This document shows, in pieces, positions 28,601-35,367 of a stretch of 64,000 bases of DNA. This DNA comes from Actinomycetota bacterium (GTDB lineage Bacteria > Actinomycetota > Acidimicrobiia > Acidimicrobiales > Microtrichaceae). Location: the NCBI GenBank assembly GCA_016703525.1, contig JADJBW010000001.1, forward strand, positions 1-64,000. Reading direction: 5' to 3'. How positions within the stretch are numbered: position 1 is the first letter of the stretch; each line of letters opens with the position of its first letter. A program made the translations under genes and the position numbers. The notes beneath the pieces are model-generated. The model saw only the letters and a list, made by a program, of their open reading frames with translations, did no database searches and was not told where the DNA came from.

Positions 28601-28986
28601 AGGCGCGTGCGACGAGCATCGGGCTGGAGCGACTCGGGTTCGAGGTGAAGGTGACCACGCGGCTCATGCTCGGCGTGGATGAGAACACGATCGTCGACCA
28701 GTCACCCGCCGCGGGAACGCTCGTAGCGCGCGGCGACCTCATCACGCTGGTCACCCCCCGCTCGCTCATCGTCGGCCCCATCGATCGCCTGCCGATCGAT
28801 ACCGGGCTTCTTCATCCGGATGACCCCCCGCTCGTCGGGCCGATCGAGCCCATCGGCCCGCAGGTGGTGCACCCGTTCGACATCGGTGACGTTCGGGAGC
28901 CGATCACCGATCCCATCACCGACGTGGCGGGCGCGCTCGGCCTGTCGATCACCGACATCATCCGACTCCGGCTCCGGGACCGCTGA
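25633..28986 (+). CDS. Giant PASTA-repeat protein, likely CIS tail fibre / wall-binding adhesin
   Basis: An 1117-residue protein starting at GTG 25633, one base after the previous stop. Residues ~1-250 contain two copies of a fibre-type domain (ADAIGELLVGSRHARRLGWL ... SIRELGVIAG and RDLIGGLLTGRSGLAGLRW ... EIREFGVSGG). After a Thr/Asp/Gly-rich linker, about eleven PASTA repeats of ~63 residues follow, each with a VPxVxGxxxxxAxxxL start and a QxPxxGxxxxxGxxVxxxV end. PASTA modules bind peptidoglycan stems or muropeptides in kinases and PBPs. There is no kinase domain, signal peptide or membrane helix. As last gene of the CIS operon it is most simply the targeting fibre. Confidence 0.85.
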   Translation: MAVHGRVRDTLWDARRRVSLRTDWRDNLVTFAFADAIGELLVGSRHARRLGWLAVGRGDDSWDAAAPAPDRGRRALHDEMARLPLVPGSTLTYHPRLRQVRASARFGPGTATGSIRELGVIAGVASIRPASGTTVNHLVHDPIDKGPADTLVREVTFDLDEQWSSGLRDLIGGLLTGRSGLAGLRWFVAGSSDATPASPARRLAAETVRRPLDATSLRYDPARRAVDVAVHLGLGAGAPEIREFGVSGGGVAPTSPISEDVTGAPNTGTPDTGAADTGADDATTAPPEYLAARVTVSPIDRTRPVGLTARLTIPLVERGAVPVPDLAHRTIDEATAALRDAGLLLGDVGVVEADTPDALGRIVTQRPDAGTAVNEGRPIAAEIGVARRSVVPAVAGLSPTRARAALDAAGFVDGGTTTIPTHRSTAAVVGSEPPAGTARGVATRVTLLVEVPTTIETPELRGLRPSTASLLLARAGLRLADGAPQMRPSDAEAGTVIDQSPSAAERVAYGSAVAVVTASPVELPVTDLVGRPIDDLLAMLAADARFVLGRVTRSAADGPEGVVLSQAPTPPATAPPGTAIDVVVSEVATIQVPEVAHLDLVAADAAIAAAGGVRGAVIERVSAALDSGVVLASVPAAGARTASTTPIQLVVSTRRRLAVPSVVGVPEAVARESLAAAGLTLAVSAHVPDLHPSHVIDQDPAEGTMIERGAVVSVRVGLGVPNVLGLTVSDALARVAASGYQASVDEQADDGAIERVLRQTPKGGSGAAAGSTVQIVVGVSSTVETPNVIGSELGAAREELGRSELALGRIERVTGTPGDVVVQQAPAPGTALPRGSAVDLTVRIEPIHEVEVPDFVGEAWRDAVLAAGVVGLQLTETDPEVTSTVEPHIVLRQDPGAGAHVAPGSTVAVTLSAAEEIVGVPNLIRRELPEAIELIERARLRVAADVPNDRGSLFMVVSQEPVADTAVRVGSTVHLGITPAVRLDSFVGRQARATSIGLERLGFEVKVTTRLMLGVDENTIVDQSPAAGTLVARGDLITLVTPRSLIVGPIDRLPIDTGLLHPDDPPLVGPIEPIGPQVVHPFDIGDVREPITDPITDVAGALGLSITDIIRLRLRDR

Positions 28987-29025
28987 CCACCCGCAGCCCG
29001 GCCGGGCGCCGACCACTCAGCGGTC
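28978..29025. terminator. Bidirectional terminator between the PASTA and CHAT genes
   Basis: GACCGCTGA at 28978-28986 is perfectly complementary to TCAGCGGTC at 29017-29025; an inner GCCCGGCCGGGC hairpin lies between. Each arm contains the stop codon of one of the two converging genes. No U-tract is present, as is common in high-GC actinobacteria. It would insulate the CIS operon from the leftward CHAT gene. Confidence 0.6.
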
Positions 29026-31171
29026 GAGCACGAGCGTCGACCACAATCCGGGGCGTTCCTGGTGGAGCCCCGGCCGATCGGGATCGGTGCTGACGCGTCC
29101 CGGATTCGACGATTCCATCGATGCCATGACGCCGGCTGCTCCCGAGCCCAGGCCGTCGCTCACGTTGAGGTTCGCTCCGAACACCGCGCCCGGCTCGGCA
29201 TCGGCGCGCAACGTCGACCACGGCGCCGCGAACACCACCCGGTATCCGCCCGGAACCTCGGTCGAGGTGGCGTTGATGCCGCTGGTGTCGCCGCCGCCGG
29301 TGAACGTGGCCGGGTGACGGTCGGGGTTCGATCGGTTGACGGCGACCGGTGGCGCCGCCGCCGGGGGGACCTGACGACCGATCATGACGTGCAGATCGCG
29401 ACGCACCCGCAAACGCGCCGTCGGCGCGAGCCCGCGCGGGTCCGGGCCGAACTCGAAGTGCACCGAGTCACCCCGGAACAGCTGAGCGGGCTGAATGTAG
29501 GCCGCGGTGGGATCCGGATCGCGCACGTCGACCATGGCGACGAAGGCGTCGTCGGTCCACCCGATGCGCCACGACGCGAGGTCGCGTTCGATTGCTGCTC
29601 CGGCGGCCGAGTCCGGATCGGGCGAGACGAGCCAATGGGTCGGGACAGCCGGCGCTGCGACGAGTTGCGCCGCGACCGCGGCAAGATCGCCGGAGGGCGC
29701 GGTGACACGCACCGCGTGCAGGGCGCATTCGTTGCACGATCCCGACGCGCCCGCAGGGGTGGTCGCGGTCGTTCCGGCGATCGTGGTGGTTCCGGCGATC
29801 GTGGCGTCGTCCTCGGGCGGCCACGCGATCACCGCACCGGCAACGGCGAGCATGCCGACGGCCGCCGCAACGACGACTCGGCGCGCGCCCGGCCGCGGAC
29901 CCGGCACCGGGTTCGGCTGCGGCTGCGGCTGCGGCTGCGGCTGCGGCTGGGGCTGGGGCTGGGGCTGGGACGAGGAGTCCGGCTGCGGATCAGGAGCCGG
30001 CTGCGGCTGTGGTCCGGACGAGGAGTCCGGCCGCCGATCCGACGCTGCGGCGGCTCCCACCGCAGTCGGCGTCGACGGCCGCGGCGTGAACAGCACGCCG
30101 TCGGTCGCGCGCAGGTAGAGCACCGGCGTTGCCCACTCGCTGTCATTGCCGTCGGCGTACACCGCAAGACGGCCCTCGGAACACGCCGAGTCGATCGGAA
30201 TCCCTCGCGCGAGCGACGTGTACAGCGAGGCGGAGAACGCGACGGCCGCCCTGTCCGAGATCGGGAATTGCATGGCGATCACGGCTGGCAGGTGGCGGCG
30301 GACCAGGCTCTGGGCCACACCACCGAACGGCTGGTCCGCAGCCACTCGTCCGCCTTCGCACGCATTGAGCACGACCAGGCGGATCGAGTCGCGGCTCGCG
30401 AGCAGCGTGGCGAACCGATCGGCCTCCACGCCGACGCTGTGCCGGTACTCATCTTCGAAGAACAGGTGGCCCTCGTGCGTCGCTTCGTCGAAGCCACCGT
30501 GGCCGAGAAAGTGGATCACGTGCGGCTCGATCCGCTGGATCGACTCGTGCAGGCCGGACAGGGTCGCGTGCTCGAGCACCTCAAGATCGACCCCGACCTC
30601 GGCACCCGAGAGCGCACGCGTCAGCGTCGCGTTCACCCGCGACATCGAGCGCCGGAAGATCGGCCGGACTCGCAATCGCCACCACGACTCGCAATCGGTC
30701 ACCGACGACATCGGTGTGGGCCGCGCCGGGCACGGGGAGGTAGCGCACGAGTCGGGTGTCGAGGTCGAGCCCGAGGTGCGTGTCGGTCCCGGTGTCGTAC
30801 AGGAATTCCCACGGCATCGCCGCGAGATCGGCTCCATCACCCACCTGCAGCCGAATGCGCACCCCGTCCTTACCGGCGATGGCGCGACTCATGTCGAGCG
30901 CTCGCCGAACATCGCCGCTGAACACCGCGTCGAACAGTCGGACCCCAAACGTCTTCGCCGTGGACGAGTTCGACGCACCGTCGCCGCGCAGCCCCGACCG
31001 CGGCACCCCGAGCTTCAGCAGGAAGTTCTCCAGCTCCAACGGTGTGAAGGGCACGTCGAAGTCGACCGACGCCTCGCCCGCGGGGGAATTCAGCACCCTT
31101 GCACGCAGGCGACCGGGCGGCGAGGTCGCCTCGATCAACAGGTCGAGGTCATGTGCATCGGCGGTCGCCAC
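29017..31171 (-). CDS. Membrane-spanning CHAT protease with CBM9-like outer domain, apparently frameshifted
   Basis: Reads from GTG 31171 (GGGAGG upstream) to about 30650, then continues in another frame to 29017. The join lies between VAIASPADLPALD, the usual CHAT entry strand, and VNATLTRALSG / LEVLEHATLSG, so one gene with an indel near 30640-30660 is most likely. The CHAT catalytic His is in HFLGHGG and the Cys in LNACEGG; LAAMPWEFLY precedes. A Gln/Pro repeat linker, one membrane helix (VVVAAAVGMLAVAGAVIAW) and a ~250-residue CBM9-like domain (ending PGLWSTLVLDR) follow. The predicted topology is protease inside, sugar-binding-type domain outside. This would be a receptor protease if intact. 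Confidence 0.72.
29914..29967. repeat. Hexanucleotide tandem repeat, six CGGCTG then three GGGCTG
   Basis: Nine contiguous hexamers lie within the CHAT/CBM9 gene. On the coding (minus) strand they encode alternating Gln-Pro in the linker before the membrane helix. Units of six bases keep frame when their number changes, so slippage would vary linker length without inactivating the protein. Confidence 0.85.
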
Positions 31172-31249
31172 GGCTGTCCTCCCACTCCCCGGCACGAGTC
31201 TCTCACGGCGCCCTCCGATCGCGGCGGCCGAACGCCGGGTGGGCGTGAG

Positions 31250-32044
31250 TCACCCGAACAGCGGCGCATCGAGGAGGTCGTCGGGTCCGCTGACGACCGG
31301 CCGTTGGTCGACGCCGTCGGACTCGAACTGTGCGGTGAGTTCCGTCGCGAGTGAGCGAGCCGAGAGTGACGTGGGCGACGAGCGCAACGCGTCGATGGCG
31401 AGCGACGAGAACAGTCCTCGCACCTGCGATCCGCGCCGGCGCTCGACCGCCGACTGCTGGTCGCCGCACGCGGCGATCAGCAGGTGCCGCTGTGGAACGC
31501 TCCTCGCGATTCGGTCCACCGGTCGGTGGCGCCGCCCGGCACCGTGGCCGGCGGGGTCGACGATCCATGGCGAGAGCGTTCGGGCCACGTCGCCGGGCTC
31601 CAGGCCCCGCGTGACCGTGCCCGAGTGACAGGCGTCGACCACGACGGTCAACCGCACGCCGTCCACCGCCCGATCGAGCAGGCGGCCGAGCTCGTCGTCG
31701 CCGATCTGCCCGCGATCGCAGTCGTGGGGGCAGATCGTCTCGTCGTAGCGGTCGGCCTCGTCGCCGCCCCGGTCGACCTTCCACGATCCGTGCGATGCGA
31801 TCACCAACACCGCGGTGTCGCCGGGTGCGCTGGCGCGAACCAGGGCTCCGACGGCGTCGCGCACGGCCCGCCCGGTTGCCTGCTCGTCGGTCAGGGTGAC
31901 GATGTCAGCGGCGTCGACCCCCGACCGGTCCACCAGCAGCTCACGCCACGCCAGCGCGTCCGCCACGCAGCCCTGCAGGCCGGCGCCGGGCACCGTGTAG
32001 CGATCGATCCCCACACATACGGCCCGCCGAGCACCGTCGTTCAT
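31250..32044 (-). CDS. Caspase-like (C14/metacaspase-type) protease
   Basis: A 264-residue single-domain caspase-fold protein. The catalytic His85 lies in VIASHGSW and Cys139 in VVVDACHSGT; the opening RRAVCVGIDRY and DETICPHDC are typical of prokaryotic metacaspases that prefer basic P1 residues. ATG 32044 was chosen because the conserved first strand begins four residues later. It lies 78 bases upstream of the CHAT/CBM9 gene on the same strand and 130 bases downstream of the SARP-like gene, so these three may be one leftward unit. Confidence 0.88.
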   Translation of the reverse strand: MNDGARRAVCVGIDRYTVPGAGLQGCVADALAWRELLVDRSGVDAADIVTLTDEQATGRAVRDAVGALVRASAPGDTAVLVIASHGSWKVDRGGDEADRYDETICPHDCDRGQIGDDELGRLLDRAVDGVRLTVVVDACHSGTVTRGLEPGDVARTLSPWIVDPAGHGAGRRHRPVDRIARSVPQRHLLIAACGDQQSAVERRRGSQVRGLFSSLAIDALRSSPTSLSARSLATELTAQFESDGVDQRPVVSGPDDLLDAPLFG

Positions 32045-32174
32045 GGGCCCCGCCGCGGACGTGTCGGTGACGTTGCGGTGACGGCGCGCACGCGACCATC
32101 CCGGCGTGTGCCAGACCGGTCTTTGCGACGTCCGACGATGTCGAGCACGCGACGCTGCGTCCGCGATCGACCGC

Positions 32175-32906
32175 TCACGCGGCGCCGCCTCGGCCGCCCC
32201 GTCGCATCGCGAGCGCGAAGTCGGGGTGCGGCTCGGCGCCGAGCTCCGCCGCCAGGCTCGTGGCGTACTGCGCGTACGCCCGCTCCGCATCGGCCAGGTT
32301 GCCCTGCGCCAGGTGCGCCTCGACCAGGGCCCGCGTGGCCGACTCGCGCAACGGGTCCCAGCGGATCGCGGCCAACGCGAGCATCACGCCGTCGCTGTGG
32401 CGCCCCTCGGCGGTCGCCCGGCGGGCCGCGGCCTCCAGGGTGTGCAACGCGAGCTGACGGCACCGCTCACGCTCGGCGATCACCCAGGCCTCGTCGAACT
32501 CCGGCAGGAGTTCCTCGCACAGGCCGCTGAGTTCCACCACCGACCGGCTGTCGAGACGTTCGCCGGTGCCCGCTTCGTACGGCACCGCCGCCAGCCGCTC
32601 CAGCCGGTAGCGGTCGATCTCCACCGTCGGGTCGAGTTGCACGGTGCTCGGCGTTGCCACGACCACCGCGACCCCAGCGCTGTTGGCACGCCAGAGCGCG
32701 GTGCGCAGGTTCGCGGCGGCCTTGCGGTCGGTGGTGTCGGGCCACAGGGTTCCGGCCACGAACGCCCGGCGGCAGGGTCCGCGCTGCAGCGCAAGGAAGG
32801 CGATCAGGCGCCGCGCCCCCTGGCCGAGCGCGACCGGACGATCGTTGATCGTGAGAGCGAACCCGCCGAGCACCTGCACGGCGGGCAGCGGAGCGGGCGT
32901 GTCCAT
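32175..32906 (-). CDS. SARP/BTAD-type transcriptional regulator (second copy)
   Basis: A 243-residue protein with the same two-domain layout as the 7087-7797 protein: winged helix containing RLIAFLALQRG and AANLRTALWRAN, then a BTAD helical domain (AYAQYATSLAAELGAEPHPDF). The two are clear paralogues. This copy is divergently placed next to the caspase-amidohydrolase-caspase-esterase operon and heads the leftward caspase/CHAT pair, so it may control both. No receiver or ATPase domain is present. Confidence 0.83.
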   Translation of the reverse strand: MDTPAPLPAVQVLGGFALTINDRPVALGQGARRLIAFLALQRGPCRRAFVAGTLWPDTTDRKAAANLRTALWRANSAGVAVVVATPSTVQLDPTVEIDRYRLERLAAVPYEAGTGERLDSRSVVELSGLCEELLPEFDEAWVIAERERCRQLALHTLEAAARRATAEGRHSDGVMLALAAIRWDPLRESATRALVEAHLAQGNLADAERAYAQYATSLAAELGAEPHPDFALAMRRGGRGGAA

Positions 32907-32989
32907 GTGCCGGTCTCCAGCGTGAGGGCGACGCGGCGAAGGCTACCTGTCGATCGGGTCCTCGGTCGCAGAGAACGGAGAGAGACTCG
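32907..32989 (+). promoter_or_regulatory. Divergent control region between the SARP-like gene and the caspase operon
   Basis: An 83-base gap between divergent starts that must contain promoters for both directions. GGAGAG at about 32978-32983 is the ribosome site for ATG 32990. No confident -35/-10 pair was found; its small size suggests overlapping promoters and coordinated control. Confidence 0.3.
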
Positions 32990-33790
32990 ATGGCACTGAA
33001 AGCCCTGTGCGTGGGCATCAACGACTATCCGATCGCGAACGCAGATCTGCGCGGCTGCGTCAACGACGCGAAGGCGTGGGCCAACACGTTGAATCGCCAC
33101 TACGGGTTCGCACGGCGCGACATCGCGACGCTCTTCGACGCCGATGCCACCAAGGCCGCGATGGTGTCGGGCATCAAGACGTTGCTCGCGGGTGCGCAGC
33201 CCGGCGACGTGTTGGTCTTCACCAATTCGTCGCACGGAACGTACGTCGCCGACTCGGGCGCACACGACGAAGGCGACCACTACGACGAGGCGATCTGTCC
33301 CTACGACAGCCGCAAGCACCTCCTGGTCGACGACGAGATGCGCGAGCTCCTCGCCGACATCCCCAAACGAGTGCGCCTGACCGTGATTTCCGACTCGTGT
33401 CATTCGGGGTCGGTCACTCGCCTGGCTCCCGGGCTCACGCCCGATCAGCGGGTCGCCCGCTTCATCAACCCCAAGACCCTTCGCCGCCCGGTGATCGACG
33501 ACATCCGGAACGCGACCCCGACGCCACGCGATCTTCCCGAGTCGCAGATGACCTCGCTCCTGGTGTCGGGATGCCGATCGGACGAGTACAGCTACGACGC
33601 CAAGTTCGGCCGCAAGTTCCACGGGGCGATGACGTACTTCGCGCTCCGAGCGCTGGCCGAGGCGGACTACCAGATCACCTACACCCAACTCATGATCCGG
33701 CTCCGACAGCTGCTGGACGACGCCCGCTTCGATCAGCATCCCCAGCTCGAAGGCCCGACCTCCTTCAAACGCCGGCAGGTGTTCTCGTGA
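32990..33790 (+). CDS. Caspase-like (C14/metacaspase-type) protease
   Basis: A 266-residue caspase-fold peptidase. His82 in NSSHGTYV and Cys137 in ISDSCHSGS form the catalytic pair, and DEAICPYDSR and SGCRSDEYSYD are metacaspase-like pocket motifs. The opening ALCVGINDYP is the conserved first strand. There is no targeting or sensor domain, so activation must come from a partner. It overlaps the amidohydrolase start by 4 bases (GTGA), indicating translational coupling. It is the paralogue of the 31250-32044 protein. Confidence 0.9.
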   Translation: MALKALCVGINDYPIANADLRGCVNDAKAWANTLNRHYGFARRDIATLFDADATKAAMVSGIKTLLAGAQPGDVLVFTNSSHGTYVADSGAHDEGDHYDEAICPYDSRKHLLVDDEMRELLADIPKRVRLTVISDSCHSGSVTRLAPGLTPDQRVARFINPKTLRRPVIDDIRNATPTPRDLPESQMTSLLVSGCRSDEYSYDAKFGRKFHGAMTYFALRALAEADYQITYTQLMIRLRQLLDDARFDQHPQLEGPTSFKRRQVFS

Positions 33791-35349
33791 CCCCGCTCGT
33801 GCTCACCGGGACCGTCGTCACGTTCGACGATGACCGCCGCGTGCTGCGCTCGGGCGCCGTGTACGTGAACGACCACGGAATCATCGAGACGGTCCAGTCG
33901 GCGCGACGGCGCGCACCTGCCGGCTACACGCACGCGCGGCGGGTAAGCACGGGGGCGACGGTCTATCCGGGGCTGATCGATCTGCACAACCACCTCGCCT
34001 ACAACACGCTCCCGCTGTGGCGAGCGCCCCGCGACACGCCGTACACCACGAGATATCAGTGGCCTGGGGCGGCGACCTACGGGCGCGACATCTCGAACCC
34101 GGCGACTGCGTACGGCGAGGCGGCACCCGCCGCGGCGCTCCGCTATGCCGAGGTCAAGGCCGTGGTTGGCGGAACGACCGCGATCCAGGGTTCGCCGCCG
34201 CTGACGCGAGCGTTCCCCGGCTGGATGGTCCGCAACGTCGAGAAGGAAGTGTTCGTCGAAGACGGCGGCGGCCCCGCGGTGAAGGACCGCTGGCGGCAGT
34301 CGGTGTTGCCCATGGAGCCCGCCGCGCTCGCCAAGGTCGGCACCGCTCTTGCCGCGGGCACGTCGTTCGCCTATCACCTCGCCGAAGGCACCTCCGAGAA
34401 GCTCCGCGCGGAATACGAGTCGCTCGACGTCGCTGGGTGCATTCATCCGGGGCTGGTCGGCATCCACTCGACCGCGCTGTCCGAGGAGGAGCTCGCAGCG
34501 TGGGGGGCCGTCGGCGGAACGGTGGTGTGGTCGCCGTTCTCCAACGTGTGGCTCTACGGCGACACGACCGATGTCGTCGCCGCCCGAGCCGCCGGTCTCA
34601 ACGTGTGCCTCGGCAACGACTGGTCGCCGTCGGCCACGCGCAACCTGCTGGGTGAGCTCAAGGTCGCGGCCGAGTGGAACGACCGGTCGCTGGGCGGCGC
34701 GTTCGAGGCGCTGGAGCTGTGCGAGATGGTGACGCGCAACCCCGGTCTCACGCTCGAACGCACATGGAACCGGCCCGTCGGGCGCTTGGTCGAAGGTGCG
34801 CTCGCCGACTTGGCCGTGCTGCGCCGCCACAGCGGCGACGGGTACGCCGATCTGCTGGCGGCGACCGAGGCCGACGTGACGCTCGTGATCATCGGCGGGC
34901 GACCGTGCTACGGCACCGCAGCATTGGTGGGCGCCGCCGGAGCGACGTCGAGCGAGGAAGTCCGAGTCGGCCGGTTGCGCCGGCGTGTGGTGATGTCGCT
35001 GCCGCCCGAACTGACGCCGGCAGATCCCGACCTCGCGGCACAGGCGAACCTGTCCTGGGCGGCCGGGCTCGCCCAGCTCGAGGCCGTCCGTCGGGATCCG
35101 GGCACGGCGGTCCGCACGGCGCGGGAGCGCAAGCCGCGTGGCGTGCCGGCGTTCCGTTTCGTTCCCGACATGGCGGGCCCGATCGACGCAGACGGCGAGG
35201 CGCGGGTGCTCGACGACCAGGAGCTCGACACCCTGGTGATGCCACCGCTCGATCCTCTGCTGCACGACTCGGCGTTCTTCGATCGGCTCGACCGGGAGGC
35301 GCCGGCGCACGCACAGCTTCTGCGCGGTCTGCGTGCCCGCTTCCGGTGA
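33787..35349 (+). CDS. Amidohydrolase-family metal-dependent hydrolase
   Basis: A 520-residue protein. Residues ~1-60 form the composite beta-sandwich (VLTGTVVTFDDDRRVL) and the barrel carries the metal ligands: HxH in LIDLHNHLAYN, His in FAYHLAEGT and GIHSTAL, and Asp in LGNDWSP. The organisation is of the cytosine deaminase/atrazine chlorohydrolase-like (subtype III) amidohydrolases, acting on C-N bonds of small molecules. The C-terminal ~100 residues are an extra helical extension. Encoded in the middle of a caspase operon, it may make or destroy a signal (inference); the substrate is unknown. Confidence 0.82.
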   Translation: MTPLVLTGTVVTFDDDRRVLRSGAVYVNDHGIIETVQSARRRAPAGYTHARRVSTGATVYPGLIDLHNHLAYNTLPLWRAPRDTPYTTRYQWPGAATYGRDISNPATAYGEAAPAAALRYAEVKAVVGGTTAIQGSPPLTRAFPGWMVRNVEKEVFVEDGGGPAVKDRWRQSVLPMEPAALAKVGTALAAGTSFAYHLAEGTSEKLRAEYESLDVAGCIHPGLVGIHSTALSEEELAAWGAVGGTVVWSPFSNVWLYGDTTDVVAARAAGLNVCLGNDWSPSATRNLLGELKVAAEWNDRSLGGAFEALELCEMVTRNPGLTLERTWNRPVGRLVEGALADLAVLRRHSGDGYADLLAATEADVTLVIIGGRPCYGTAALVGAAGATSSEEVRVGRLRRRVVMSLPPELTPADPDLAAQANLSWAAGLAQLEAVRRDPGTAVRTARERKPRGVPAFRFVPDMAGPIDADGEARVLDDQELDTLVMPPLDPLLHDSAFFDRLDREAPAHAQLLRGLRARFR

Positions 35350-35367
35350 CGGCGACAGGGCGGACAG

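Noticed and set aside
8933..28986. Interpretation as a prophage.
   Set aside because: No capsid, portal, terminase, replication, repressor or holin genes and no attachment sites; only tail genes are present.
8933..28986. Interpretation as a type VI secretion system.
   Set aside because: No TssJLM membrane complex or ClpV; sheath is a single phage-type protein rather than TssB/TssC, and LysM/gpD/gpJ/gpI genes are phage-tail or eCIS type.
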